A stretch of DNA of 64,000 bases from Juglans regia. Its lineage: Eukaryota; Streptophyta; Magnoliopsida; Fagales; Juglandaceae. How positions within the stretch are numbered: the first letter of the stretch is position 1; the number at the start of each line of letters is the position of its first letter. The position numbers and the translations under genes are program-made. This document shows positions 31,085-44,157 of the stretch, one piece after another. The stretch is from the NCBI RefSeq assembly GCF_001411555.2, contig NC_049907.1:39175482-39239481 (forward strand), in the 5' to 3' direction. Under the pieces are notes generated by a model. It saw only the letters and a list, made by a program, of their open reading frames with translations. It had not been told where the DNA came from and did not search any database.

Positions 31085-33810
31085 TTTTTTTCTAAACCTA
31101 AGGGGTTACCCCCTCCTAGGACACATGATCATGCAATTACATTGCTGCCCCAAGCAGGTTCAGTTTTAGTCCGGCCAAACCGGTATCCTTATTTTCAAAA
31201 GGATGAAATTGAGAAGATAGTGAAGGAGTTGCTCAACTCGGGGCTAATTCAACCGAGTCAAAGTCCTTTCTCAACTCAGGGCATGTGTGTCGACTACGGG
31301 ACACTTAATCAGGTCACAATCAAATATAAGTTCTCTATCCCCGTAGTAGAAGAACTTATGGACAAACTACATAGTTCTAAAAAAATTTCTAAGCTAGACC
31401 TGCATTATGGATACCACCAGATTTGCGTGAGGCTCGAGGATGTGCCCAAAACAGCATTCTAGACTCACAAGGGGCATTATGAATTTTCAGTTATGTCATT
31501 TGGGCTAATTAACGCCCCTTCAACCTTTCAAAGCCTCATGAACGAGGTGTTTAAGCCTTTTCTACGGAAATTTATATTGGTGTTTTTTTATGACATATTA
31601 ATATACAACAGAAGTTAGGTGGAGCATGTGGAGCACTTAAAAATTACTTTGGAAACCTTGCAGCAACATCAACTATTTGCCAAATTATCGGCGTGTCGGT
31701 TTAATTGCAGTGAAATCACTTATTTGGGACACCTAATATTAGCTCAAGGGGTTCAGGCAAACCCTGATAAACTGCAAGCCATGCTGTAATGGCTACTCCC
31801 AAATTCAGTTAAGGGGTTGAGAGGTTTTTTGGGCCTCACAGGGTATTACCGGAGGTTTATTTGTGGATATGGGGGAATAGCAATGCCTCTAACTCAGATG
31901 CTTAGAAAAAACAGCTTTGAATTGACAAGTGAGGCACGAGAGGTTTTTGAAAAACTGAAAGCAGCAGTTACACAGCCACCTGTTTTGGCCTTATCGGATT
32001 TTTCCCAACTGTTTACCATCGAGTGCGATGCCTTAGGTGGAGCAGTGGGGGTGGTACTTATGCAAGGGGGCAGACCAATTACTTACTTCAATAAAAAACT
32101 GAAGGGAAAGGCATTATAGCTCTCTACATATGAGAATGAGTTGTTTTCTCTTATTTGAATAGTGCACAAGTGGCGTCCTTACCTATTAGGTCAATCCTTT
32201 ACCATCAAAACTGATCAAGAAAGCCTAAAATACCTATTGGACCAAAAGATTGGCACCCATATGCAGCAAAAGTGGTTAACTAAACTATTGGGTTACGACT
32301 TTATTGTTGAGTACAAAAAGGGGAAGGAGAACCGCGTGGCGGATGCACTTTCCAAGAAAGTGGAACCAGAGGAAGCTGTACTCTGTTTAATATCTTTTCT
32401 TACAGTAGATTGGTTGATTGAGTTAAAGATGGCCTGTGAGAAGGATCTGCAGTTTCAAGAGTTACAAACCCTTGCCAATCACTACACTTTTAGAGATGGT
32501 CTGTTGTTGTACAAAGGCCGAATATATGTACCCAATGATGATTCCTTTAAAACTAAACTGCTGGGATTGGTGCATAGCAGTGCCTTAGAGGGTTATGCTG
32601 GTTTTGATAAAACCATACATAGCGCTCGAAGAGAGTTCTACTGGGTGGGACGTAAGGCATATGTAAAAAGGTTTGTGAGGGAATGTGACTTGTGCCAGTG
32701 AGTGAAAGATGAAAACAAATACCCTGCTGGACTCCTACAACCCCTACTCGCGCCATCCCAACCCTGGTCACACATAACCATGGATTTTATTGAGGGCCTC
32801 CCAAATTCACAAAGGTATAACAGCCTATGGGTCGTGGTGGACCAACTCACCAAATACAGCCATTTCACACTCATTTCTCATCCATACACAGCCAAACACA
32901 TAGCCCAACTCTTCCTCAAACACATATTTAAACTACATGGCCTTCCCCTAACCATAGTTTCAGACCGAGACTCAACCTTTACCAATCACTTCTGGCAAGA
33001 ATTCTTTAAATTACAAGGAGTACAAATGGCATTCTCAACAGCCTACCACCCACAATTCGATAGTCAATCAAAAGCATTAAACAAAAGTTTGGAAAATTAC
33101 ATTTGCTGTTTTGCTAGAGATCAGCTAAGGAACTGGTCCAAGTGGGTTTTCTTAGCTGAATGGTGGTACAAAACCAATGTGCACTCCTCCATGAAGTTGT
33201 CTCTATTCTAGGCCCTCTATGGGTATGCCCCACCTCACCTCAAGAGTTACATGCCGGGTGCATCAAATAACGAGTTAGTAGATCAAGAGTTAAAAAACAT
33301 AGAACAAATGATAAAGACCCTCAAATTGAATCTACATCGGGCCCAAGAACGAATGAACAAATATGCAGACTTGAAGAGATCGAAGAGGGAGTTTACCGTT
33401 GGGGAGTGAGTCTATCTTCGTTCACAGCCATATAGACAGACTTCGGTGTCACAAAGGAGGGACCTCAAGCTAGCTTCAAGGTACTACGACCCATTTCAAG
33501 TGCTGGAGAGGGTCAGTCTTGTGGCTTACCGTCTAGATCTACCTCCATCTGCCAAGATCCACGCCACGTTCCATGTGTCCCAGCTGAAGAGGAAAATCGT
33601 GGCAAAGGTCACACCTTTAGCAACCCTACCAGCCATTGACACTGCAGAAACCTTGAAACCAGAGCCCGAGGAAGCCGTAGCCCGTCACATGGTGAAGAAT
33701 AACAACAGGCTGTGAACGAAAGTGCTGATATGATGGCAAGGGTAGGGACCGGAAGATGCCACTTGGGAGTCGTATGCGGGCTTGAAAAATCAATATCCCC
33801 ACCTTGTAGG
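31085..33810 (+). pseudogene. Chromovirus pol remnant: RT, RNase H, integrase, chromodomain
   Basis: One frame holds all pieces, with in-frame stops near 31460, 31617, 31787, 32117, 32157, 32700, 33209 and later. RT keeps the ISKLDLHYGYHQI block, but the catalytic YxDD region reads VFFYDIL, with the first Asp changed to Tyr. RNase H is seen at TYFNKKLKGKAL and FTIKTDQESLKYLL. Integrase keeps a C-x2-C end (CDLCQ) and the two Asp (TMDFIEGLP, VSDRDSTF), but the catalytic Glu after AYHPQFDSQ is lost. After 33620 an out-of-use chromodomain is readable (GPEDATWES, LKNQYPHL) with stops. Confidence 0.88.
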
Positions 33811-33834
33811 CAAGGTGTTCTAACGGTGAGGAAT

Positions 33835-34334
33835 TGTTACAGGTGACGGGCGAGAGGAATGAAAGACAGAGTTTTTTAGGTGAAGTCAAAGGAGAAAGAC
33901 GAAGTGGTGGGTTATGTTTTGAAGTCCCTTGGTCAAAAGGGTTGGTGGAAGGGAGTTAGTTCATAGTCGTTGGATCATGCAAATAGGAAGCACCTGGAGC
34001 TTACACGTGGACGCAACAACAACTTTATCACTCATCTAGCGAAAATTACAATTAGAGACACTCTTATTAGTTTTCGATTTTATCAGCCTTTATATTTGTA
34101 TTGTCTATTATATCCCTACTTTATGTGTCATATCCCATTGGTTGGGATCACTATCTGTTATACCTCTATTGTACATATAGGCAGAATGATGATTTGTTGA
34201 GATTTTATGCAAAAAGTGATATTCAATTGTTTTCATCAATTCTCTCATCTTTTTCCTCTCGACTAAATCTGTAGGCCTTCACCCTCTAAGTGAGAAATCC
34301 CTTTATTCCTAACCTCTGTGTGTGAATTGTTACG
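33835..34334 (+). repeat. 3' LTR of the chromovirus
   Basis: Starts TGTTACAGGTGACGG. It ends TTGTTACG, where the 5' copy has TGTTACA, and is followed by TGAAC. Confidence 0.9.
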
Positions 34335-34339
34335 TGAAC

Positions 34340-36240
34340 TTATGGTCCATTCTCTTTTCACTCTATGTACATAGGTTGGCAGAAATCCCAATAATGTTGT
34401 TATGCATCGACATTGCCAAATTTCAATGTCAACGATCTTCAGGTTACGTGTAGATATGGTTTTTAATTTTCTACGTGTTGACGATGCTAACAATAACATA
34501 TGGGCCAAATAAATAAGCTTATTCTCCAAAAAATTAAGGCAACCATCAAAGGGGATGGACCATGGTGGGAGCCAAGCATCCCAGCTTTTTCATGTTATTT
34601 CACATCTGTTCCATTCAAAGTTTGACCTGGTCATCGTACATTATTATTTTAAACTAAACAAACGTTAGGGTTAGGGTTACTTTTAATCCAACCTAACGGT
34701 TGCTTAATGCACATCCGAATCTTGAAGTATGGTTCTTTCTTGAGTACTGAGTTATCACTTGAGTAAATCCATACTGTAAGGATAAGATTTGGGAAAGGTT
34801 AGCCCCATGACATAGACAAGGCAACTTGGGTAGGGTGTGCATTCCCTTGGAACCAGGGTGTATAAAGGACCCATGTTCAATCCATTTTTGGTACTTATCA
34901 ACTCAAAAAATAAAGATATTTTATGTAGATCATGGACATGAATTCGTCAACTAGACCCCTCCATTACTCTAAGGCCCAGTTTGAATGCATAGATGAGGTA
35001 CAAACTATCTCATTTGAGCTATATGGCTTGTTTTATTGACCTATTGAAACGGTAGATTACAAAATTTTATTTTATCTCTAATTTTTCAACTACTGCAATT
35101 ACTGTCTGACATAAAATAGTAAAAATACATTCAACGGTAAAAATACATTCAACTATCTTCTTCAGTGCTTCCTGCAATCCTCTTTTTTTTTTCTCATCCT
35201 ATTTCGAATTGTCTTCCTCTTTGTTCACGCCCCTACTCCTCAGTCGAAACCCACCATTTCACCGAAACCAACGCCATCCCCATCACACTTTTAATACATA
35301 TAATTATTTATTACAATAATCAAAGTTATTCTAATTTATAATTAGAATAAAAAACATTTTGAATTTCCTATATATAGAAAAATAAATAGGTAATAATATC
35401 TTTTCACAAAAATTTTTTAACAAAGATGTAACCAATTGAATGGCAGAAAGACACGCACACACATGTAATGCTCTCCGGGAATAAGTACGTGTTCATTTTT
35501 GTACAAGGGAACAACAACCGAGAAAGTATAGGATCTATGTTTTCGTGTTAAGAGGGCTAAGATATTGGTTTCAATGTGTCTGGCTGAAGGAAAAATAATC
35601 CAACAACATTATAGATGTCGGCAACAGAGAGATGGGCTATGTATGGAATCTGGATGTTAAGGAACCATAGCATTAGAAACAGAGAAAGAGGCCAGAACTT
35701 GTTCTGCTTGGAAAGGGAAGAAATGCCCACTGGAGTCCTTGACACTTATCGGTGTTTATATCTTTAGAAAATTGCACCTGCTGTGAAAATTGTAACCTTT
35801 TATAGAACAGCCAAATGGCGAGCAGTTACCCCCTGTGATGGGGAATGCTACTCTGAATCTTTGGTTTTTTTTTTTTCCTTCATGGCTAGTTTTGGCATGC
35901 TCATTGCTCAGGGTCTGTACAAGCTAGCAACTACAATTTACAAGGGGTGTATGCAGAAGTTGAAGGCACTTCAATTACCAAACAAAACATGTACGGACAT
36001 TCTAGAGTAAAAGCATCATCATATTCCATTCGTTAGTGATGCATTAGCCATAATTCTGAAGGAATGCAAAAGCTTAGATACTATCCAATTAACGAGGAAA
36101 AAGTACATGCAGTTACAAAATATGTTTTCCAAACGGGGCCAATTGGACAATTGCTATAATACGGGATAAAATTGTGCAGGCAAAATATTCGATTGACGAC
36201 ATGAAACCACAAATTCTACAAACTTCAGAAGCACATCTTT
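34340..36240. other. Intergenic DNA downstream of PMT
   Basis: No gene was seen; frames of 60-90 codons here show no homology I know. A SINE-like patch lies at about 34790-34920. A short tandem GGTAAAAATACATTCAACxx is at about 35120-35155. Confidence 0.4.
34785..34925 (+). mobile_element. Possible SINE-like retroposon
   Basis: A B-box-like GTTCAATCC, then TTGGTACTTATCAACTCAAA and an A-rich end, resemble the 3' part of plant SINEs. No clear A box or target duplication was found. Confidence 0.3.
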
Positions 36241-36509
36241 GTTTTAGTCATCGCTCAATAGAGTTGAAGTAGTTTACATAATGCCCAGAACAGAAAAAAA
36301 AATGAAGAATAGCCCTATAGATGCTGGGAGTCTATGGTTTATCAACTAAATCATTATAGAAAAAGGGAGCGAAAAAAATGAAGTAAACGTGTCATTTAAT
36401 GCTACAAAATAGATTTGCTTTCTGCATAACTAGTCGGGACGATCCTTGTAAATCCCTTGGAGCAGCAGAGACTTCAATTAGAAACAGGGAACATAGAGGC
36501 ACCCTTGTC
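36241..36509 (-). other. Probable 3' UTR of PMT
   Basis: Unique sequence after the TAG at 36512-36510. Confidence 0.4.
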
Positions 36510-39500
36510 CTATTCTGAATCCCTGAGGCTTTCACTTGTCAGCCACATTTTCTTCTGAATAACAAACACGATGTCGTCCCCATCCTGGTCTGAATCTGAA
36601 CTGGAATCAGATGTCGCCACTGCTTCCCAGTGCAATGGCACTAAATACTTCTTTATAAAATTTATCACTGAGAGGTTGTCACGGATTATTATGAACCCCG
36701 TAGGCCTAAGCATACGATCCATCTCAATCAGCAAATCTTCAGGACTGCAGTCTCTCTTCTCAATGTCAGAAAAGACAGTCCAAGCATGGAGTAGATCATA
36801 AGTTCTGGGGTATGTTGAAAACGCTTGGCACCTGTTGAAACAGATTTTACGGTACATCAAAAGTCAAAATCAACCACCTCCAAACTTCATCTGATTCTTC
36901 AGGAATCTATGGACCATGACTTCTAGAATGAAAAGCTGATAAAAAAATATTAAAAAAAAAAAAAAAAAAAACGAAAAACTTGTCTCAAGGCATGCTAAAC
37001 TTGAAGTCAATTACCAATTGCCATCACTTTTCTGGGTGCGAATACTTATCTTACTCCCCCTAAATGGATCTACTTTACTCCCCAACTCTTGCAAGTGTAT
37101 TAATCGAACTCCAAATATTGCCCAGGAAAACTGTCTATCTTATATAATCAGTCCAAATATAACAATCCATTATAAGACAGAGCAACGCATTACTTGCTAA
37201 ACAAATAATCTCAAGATTATCTTTCAGAAATCAGTATGCATACCAGTCGTGAACAGTGCCTATAAGGCCTCTGTCATATATCAGCTTAAGTGTGTTCGGT
37301 CCATCTTCAGGGACAACATTCATCACCCAAACATCCTTGTCCTTCAGAGCAGCTGCAAACGAACCCATGTTTGTCTTCATGTCCATCACATTCCTTAGAG
37401 TGTTTGATGAAATCTTTGGACTCAAGAGATTCCAATAACTCCCAACCCTTTGTTGCCAGACTTCCTATACCAGTTACCAGCAATGCACAAGTCCACCGCA
37501 TTAGCAGTACAGAATAACTAACAATAAAAAAGTAGGTGAGTGCTGCCAATTAATTACCGTGTCCTTTTCAAACATTTCCTTTGAATAGCCAAAATCAGCA
37601 AGTCGAGGAGGAGGAGCAGTTAGCCTAGATGGCCAAGGAGCCAGTCCACTCCCCTTAACTCTATGATCATCTGATGAAACCAAGCAAAATTTCAGTTAGC
37701 ACCCTATTAAAGCCATTTCAAAAACAGTGTCTCAACGAGCTTTTACATTCTAACTATAGAAGAAGGAGAAACATTACTTAACAAAAAACGACACAAAAAC
37801 TATAGTCCCAACTTGAAAGTAGATAACTCAATGCCGTGATGGTGCAACTATTTCTCCCTATCCAAATCATCCACATACTGATAAATTGGTGTTGCATGTG
37901 AAAGAGGAATGGAGAAACTGTTAATTATCTACTGCTTCATTGGGGGTAGTTTGAAGACAGTGGTGGAGCTCTTTTCCAAACTCTTTACTACTGGATGGCT
38001 TTACATTTGTGCCTTGATAAAATTTACGAGGTTATCGCTATGATAGAATTGGCATCATGATAGATTTGTAATCGCCAATTAAAAAATATCAACATTCTGG
38101 TAACAATTTCCAACAGTGAAGCAAACAAACAAATTATATTTGAAAAACATTGAAGAAAACACTCACGATCAGAGTATGGTGTGATGCATGCTTCCATTGA
38201 CACATCCCAAACTTTATCTGGATCATCACCAGACTGGCAGAGAGGAGGGAGAGTACCAGGTTCTCTTTCCATATAACAGTCATTTGTTAGAGGCTTTTGC
38301 CAAATAACAGTTTGGTTTCTCTTTTCAGCTATTGTCCAACACATGCGTCCCACAAGGGCACTCATCTCTCTCCATATTCTAAGATCCTCTTCATCCTGGG
38401 CATATGCCTCTGGAGATGAGTAGGCAAAATAGCCCCCTGGTCTGAGCAATCTATCTAGCTCAAGAAGAAGAATTCCATCCCTCTGAAGCCAATCGATCCT
38501 ACAACGAGAACAGTGAGCAAGTTCAAAAGATCTGCTAGGGTAAGGGAGCCTCTTGGTTCCTAAAACACCAAGATATGCGGGAATTCCTCTTTCCAGGGCG
38601 AACTGAATTTGGTTTTGATGCACATCATTCGGTGCTAAGGACATCGTTATAACATCAGATGAAAGAAGATAAGCTCCAAAACTAGCAACACCACAACCAA
38701 CATCAAGAACTGTTCTTAGTTTTCCTTCATTATTAATTTTGTTCTTTGGAAACTTGAGCATCTGCAAAATTGAGCCAGATGTAGGATTATTTCTTCATCC
38801 AAGAAGTACAAAAAAACTGATTGAGAGAAACACTGAAACAGCAAGATCTGAACAGAGGAGCACTTTAGCCATACACAATGCACACCAAAGGAATTGTGCA
38901 CACTTCTATATGGCCTACAAATTCAAGAGTACTTTGCAAAAGGTATTCAGCATAGGCAAGCAGTCGTCTTACATTTGCAATTGAAGCAATGTACTTATCA
39001 GCTCCATAGTGAAAATGAGTACCTCCACCAGGAAATACAATCTTTTCACCTTTTACAACCATCCAGTTCTGGTCAGACTTCTCATGTGCAAGGTGAGTAT
39101 GAGGTATGTTTGCTTTCCATACTTGATCTCTGCTTTCAGGCCACTTGATTGGGACCTGTAACATTACAATAGCAACAGAGCAATTAACATTTACTAGATC
39201 GGAGGATGATGCAACAATCTTGAAAATATCAAAATATTCCACATTGCTCTCTCACTCAACCTCAACATATCCTCACCTTGTATCCTCGTGGAGGGGGAAT
39301 CAAACAGTTGTACCGCCTTTCTGGAAGAGGGCAATGTCTTTCATAGTGCTCCATTAGAGATAAGTCCAGCTTCAGCCTCATTTGGTATATAAGGTTTCTG
39401 TCTAGGCAAGGAATTAGTTCTGAATGTCGATCATCACAAACCTTCAAAAATCAGAAGTAGACAAATGGACACCATTAAGAAAACAACCAGACCTGAACAA

Positions 39501-39817
39501 ATAGGATGAACACCAAGTATAGCTGCAAAAGAACTTACAGGGAAACTCTTTGGTGTCATATCATCCTCTCCGTTTTCCAGGCCAAACCTTGTTGAAGATT
39601 CCTCTTGCTTGCCATCGGTATCTTCATCCCCACCCAAATAGGATGAACCAAGTCTTCTCAAAGATTTGCTGCCATATTCTAGAGCCGATGTACCATTGAT
39701 TTTAGAGCCAAAAATGGATCCATAGTAAACATATAGAAAACCAAGAAAAATTGCCACAATACACACAGAAGTGATTAAACGCTTCTTTTGCACTCCATCA
39801 GATCTTCCCCTCATCAT
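36510..39817 (-). CDS. PMT1: Golgi SAM-dependent methyltransferase, PMT1/3/8 type (DUF248), 625 aa
   Basis: Exons: 39817-39539, 39441-39277, 39155-38973, 38761-38167, 37670-37558, 37464-37244, 36831-36510. All introns are GT-AG and the total is 626 codons including the stop; the Arabidopsis family is close to 620 aa. The protein is type II membrane: a short basic tail MMRGRSDGVQKKR, then one hydrophobic segment (about 14-36), a variable stem with EYGSKSLRRLGSSYLGG, then CDDRHSELIPCLDRN and the FPGGGTHFHYGADKYI block. SAM-binding motif I is VLDVGCG at 227-233. The C-terminal half has NVMDMKTNMGSFAAAL and ends SLRDSE. Family members such as QUA2/TSD2 act in Golgi pectin methylation; the substrate of this subgroup is not proven. 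From memory it is adjacent to NDR in Arabidopsis, as here apart from inserted retroelements. Confidence 0.96.
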
Positions 39818-41060
39818 TTATGTAGTTTGTAAGCTCCTCAATCACAACTTTGCACTTCCACTAGTGTATTAAAAGATCACAATAAAGTACTCATTTCATG
39901 AAGTTATCTTGTGTCAAAGACACTAATGAGATGCGAATCCCTTTAGATTTAGCAGGGAAGAATCGCATAGATTGAACAACGGACCTGTACAACCAAATAA
40001 CCATTAGCTAAGTTGTTAGAGCGAACAGACATATCATGCAAGAGTTAATTAAGCTACTGCTTCTGTCTTAAAAATGAAGAATGTCAACTTTATCTATAAT
40101 TCAAAAGATCTTAGTCATGCAGCATGATCGAAAACTTCTGAAATCAAAACCAAGAGAATTACAATTAAGTTAAAAATGGCAAGCTAAACACAAGCACAAA
40201 GAGAGTAAAAATGGACCCAACTAATCAAATGATGAGAGATATATGAAAAACCACATCCAATTCATACCAAATCCGACCAGTTCAAAAGGATCTAAAACAA
40301 TTGTGGAAACCAATAGTACAATACCATCAGTTAGGAAAACAGATTGATAAAAATCTATGGATGGGTCCTCTCACAAAGAAGCGCCCTCACGTTACCGCGG
40401 TACGAAACAGACTGTCAAAGAAAAAGGAATGATAAGGAAGTTCCATATAAACTTGCAAATTTGTCTCTCAGGATTTCAATCCGTGTTTTTTAGTCAAAAT
40501 CTATGTATTAGAAGTGCCGTATAAAATAATACAAACAATAAGTACTAAACCAAGTTGAGGTTAACCAACCACGATTGCATCCAGTAAATTGACAACCAAG
40601 CTATGAAAACGATTGATCCAAGAAGAAAATTACACTTTCTCTATAGCACTTATTGAAGTGGAACTCGCGGATCCGGCTAAAGACCAATGCAAATGCGAAA
40701 AAGCTTCATTAAAATTATCAAAATCACCCTCTCCCAAACAAGAGCAAATAATCAAACTACCCACAAACAAAGCCACATCGCATCATCAAATTCAAATCAT
40801 TCAGCATAAAAACCACCGAATCAACCACACCGAGAAACGCCGATTCAACCAGATCCAGCAATAAAACAAAAAGTTCTAACCAAAACGAACTCGGACACAG
40901 TCGCGAAGAAACATCAGTGGAAAGCAAAAGGCTTACTGGGTTTGGATCGTATTCTGAAGGACCAAAAAGAGAACTAGACAGGTACAAAGGAGGTCTTAGC
41001 TAATAGAGCTTCTGCTTACTCCATCACCATAAGAGGAAAACCAATGGGGGAAGATGGAGA
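39818..41060 (-). other. PMT 5' leader with a probable intron
   Basis: A donor CCCA|GTAAGC at 40937/40936 and an acceptor TTGTACAG|G at 39985/39984 would remove 952 bp. This leaves a first untranslated exon of about 110 bp and about 170 bp before ATG 39817. The positions are inferred from splice consensus only. Confidence 0.5.
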
Positions 41061-41547
41061 GATCAGATCTCAGAAATTGCTTTCATATATCAATCTCTTT
41101 TTTTTGTTTTTTCCTCCTTTTCTGGCGCAAGGGAGTCGGGGACTGGACAATAGTGCTGTGCAATGTGCATTATGTAATACTGTGCGTGCGCGTTTTAACT
41201 TTTTCTCCATCATCCGTCATCGCTTAGTTCCAGTTCTCAATAAACGCGAGGAAAATTTTATCATCATTTTCATACATCATATATTATATATAATTTTTTT
41301 TTTCTTATCAAATATATTATATATAAATAATAAATAAAAAAATTCAATTAATTTAAAATAAATAAAAATAAAAATAAAAATAATATATAATATGTTAAGA
41401 TAATGAGTAACAAAACTTAAACATAAATAATTATTAAGTAATTATTTTATTGCTAATTATGAACTATTTTGATGATTTATTAGTATTAGTAAGATGGTTC
41501 CTTGGAGAAAGTAGTAAATTTACAGTGTTTTTGGTTTTGTTTCATAA

Positions 41548-41757
41548 AAATAAGTAATAATTTGATAGTGAGATGAGATGAGATGATTTTAAATAAAAAT
41601 TAAAAATTAAATAAAATATTGTTAGAATATTATTTTTTAATATTATTATTATTTTAAAATTTTAAAAAATTAAATTATTTATTATATTTTATATAAAAAT
41701 TTAAAAAAATTATAATAATAAAAATAAAACACTTTCATTATCTAAACAAGACCTAAG
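41548..41757. repeat. MITE-like copy, GAGATGAGATGA family
   Basis: GATAGTGAGATGAGATGAGA opens it, then an AT core containing TTTTTAATATTATTATTATT, ending TATCTAAACAAGACCTAAG. Confidence 0.7.
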
Positions 41758-42500
41758 CATAAACAAATTAACACCTATTGATATAATCAACGCTTATTAA
41801 ATCAAATATCTATTTATATAAAAAATAATTATTATTTTTAAATTGATGCAAAGGACATACATTTTTTTACCGTTGACTTAGCATGATATAATTTGTATAA
41901 AAAGTTTAAGAATTAATTATTTTTATAAATCAAATATTATCACGTGGATGGTATATCTTTTATACTGACTTATGAATAAAAGAATTCTTTTTTCAACATG
42001 ATTTTATTTCATCACTTTTTTAGCACAAAGTGATCCTTATTTCTTCTCTAAGATCACTTGTGATATTAGAGTAGTAGACTTTATTCTTTATTTCTCTTAA
42101 AAATGAAAAATACTTATAACTCACGACTTCACCTTTTATTTTCTCTACAGAAGAAAGAAGTAACAATTAACTCAAACTTCATTGCCGCCATATTTTATCC
42201 TCTCATTTGGACAAATCATGCATTTAATTTTTCTTATATTTCTTTTATTTACTAATTAAAGAAATGATTATTAATATATTAAAATATTTTTAATATTTTT
42301 TAAAAATCTTTAAAAAAATTAAAAAATATGAATAAAAAATGAAAATATAATAATTAAAAAAAATTACTTGGAGGCACGGTTAGCTGTCACTGCTCACCGA
42401 CACCTTAATAATGCTCATATTCATTTACATTTTACCTCGATATTCTAATCCAATAGATTTTATTTTAAGAAGAAGTAGGCCCAAATCGAAATTACTAAGA

Positions 42501-42700
42501 TTGTGTTTAGATGTTAAAGTGAATTGAGTTGAGTTGAGATGATAAAATATTATTATAATATTATTTTTTAATATTATTATTATTTTATAATTTAAAAAAA
42601 TTAAATTATTTATTATATTTTATGTTAAAATTTAAAAAAATTATAATAATAAGTTAAAATGAGTTGAGATGAACTTAGAATCTAAACTCACCGTAAGAAA
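42501..42700. repeat. MITE-like copy, GAGATGAGATGA family
   Basis: Starts GATTGTGTTTAGATG with GAGTTGAGTTGAGATG. It ends GAGTTGAGATGAAC followed by AGAATCTAAACTC. Confidence 0.7.
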
Positions 42701-43383
42701 GTCAATACCACTCTCAATACTCTTAGAAGTAAATAGAATTATTGACTTTCTTGAATTTGGGACCACCATATATTTTAGTTGTCGGTATCTCTCGTGTTGC
42801 ATTTTATTATTTGTATAGAAGATGTTATGTTATGTTTCCAAAGATTGAAATCAAAGCAAAACTCAAACCATCGAAGTTTGTCTTTTTTTAACCTTTTATA
42901 TAAATATATTTCAGTAATTAAACTGGCATAAAAAATCCATAATTGAGATAAAAATTTAGAAACTATTGTATTCGAAACTAACTTCAACTTATCTCATTTT
43001 ATCATTATAATTTTTTTAAATTTTTATATAAAATATAATAAATAATTCATCCAAAAATGATAATAATATTAAAATTAATATTCTAATAATATTTTATTCA
43101 ACTCAACTAAAATCATCTTATTTCTAAATTCAAACATGGCAAAGCCGAACATTGTCAGATGCAAGTTTTAAAACATAAAAACAATTTTTTTACAATAGTT
43201 GACTAAATAATAGTAGTAAATATTGTCACGCGTTTTTTTAACCATAATAATGAAAGCATGAAACACAAAATCGACTTTATGTAGATGTGCCGAGAGTTAG
43301 AAAACAGGTAAATATTTTTCAGAAAATCAAATTCCATGGAAACAAATTATTTAGCCTAATTCAAGTGATTTTTGTCCTTAGTG

Positions 43384-44157
43384 GAGTTGGCATTTTACTT
43401 CTTTTTTTTTTTCCTAAGCAATAAGGTAAACTTCATTAGAAAAGATAGAAAAGATGATACATGATGAGAGAGTGAGGTTCTCCAATAAACATCTCAGAAT
43501 AATAACAACAGTGCAAAGTGGTGGATAAAAAAAATGAGTTTTTGCGATCAATTTATTGATCTTCACCGATGTCCTACAAAGAAAGCAGTAAGAGTAGCGG
43601 GTGTACTATTTTTTGTTGTCTTCAAATGATTTTTAAAGAGATCCGCAATCCATTCTTTGAGATCATCGGTTAGAAAAAATGATAACGTAGTAGAAAACAC
43701 AGTATTGGGTGGACTGATTTGCAACCTGAGATCATCTGTGTTCCTGCGCTCCTATGATGGGATGGAGACGCGATGACCCAAATCTGGAAGATCTCGACGA
43801 GATGATACTGTTGGTATGGCGTGTGTCGCTGTCAATGCGCGGTGGCGCGTGAAGGTCATGCGCGACAACAACCACACGTGAGGTCCACACATCGATAATT
43901 TTGGCGTGATTCCATTTTATCCCCTAGATTAGCGGATGACAGTTAGAGAACAGTAGATCTGATCAAAACTGAATTAATAGAAAAAAGAGGAAAAATATCT
44001 TTAAAATATATGCATAATATATAAATATAAAGGAGAATGAGAGGAGGGTGAGAGCCACTCAGGCAATAACTCTCATTGAAATGGAATTTTTAAGAGAGAA
44101 GAGGAGTCTCTCTCTCAAAACTTTCGGCTGTCCATACTCTGAGTTGGCATTTTACTT
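43384..44157 (-). mobile_element. Poly(A) retroposon with a 17-bp target duplication
   Basis: A 740-bp insert (43401-44140) lies between exact copies of GAGTTGGCATTTTACTT (43384-43400 and 44141-44157). On the minus strand the insert ends TTTACCTTATTGCTTAGG followed by an A tail (T run 43402-43412), as plant L1 elements do. It has a moderately GC-rich middle and no ORF over 100 codons. It could be a deleted LINE or a LINE-mobilised non-coding RNA. Confidence 0.9.

Larger units (their letters stand above)
29249..34334 (+). mobile_element. Ty3/gypsy chromovirus, decayed, 5.1 kb
   Basis: The LTRs are 29249-29750 and 33835-34334, with target duplication TGAAC (29244-29248, 34335-34339). The order is gag, protease, reverse transcriptase, RNase H, integrase, then a degenerate chromodomain, which places it among chromoviruses. 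Its small size suggests the Reina clade (inference). A partial primer-binding site TGGTATCAG lies just after the 5' LTR. Stops and frameshifts affect every domain. Visible LTR differences are clearly more numerous than in the copia element, so this insertion is older. Confidence 0.93.
41061..43383. other. AT-rich intergenic DNA with MITEs
   Basis: No gene was seen. It contains three copies of the GAGATGAGATGA family (41548-41757, 42501-42700, 42985-43135) and a copy of a second AT-rich family near 42255-42370. Confidence 0.5.

Noticed and set aside
34665..34680. GTTAGGGTTAGGG as an interstitial telomere
   Set aside because: Only two units, and of the TTAGGG form rather than the plant TTTAGGG array.
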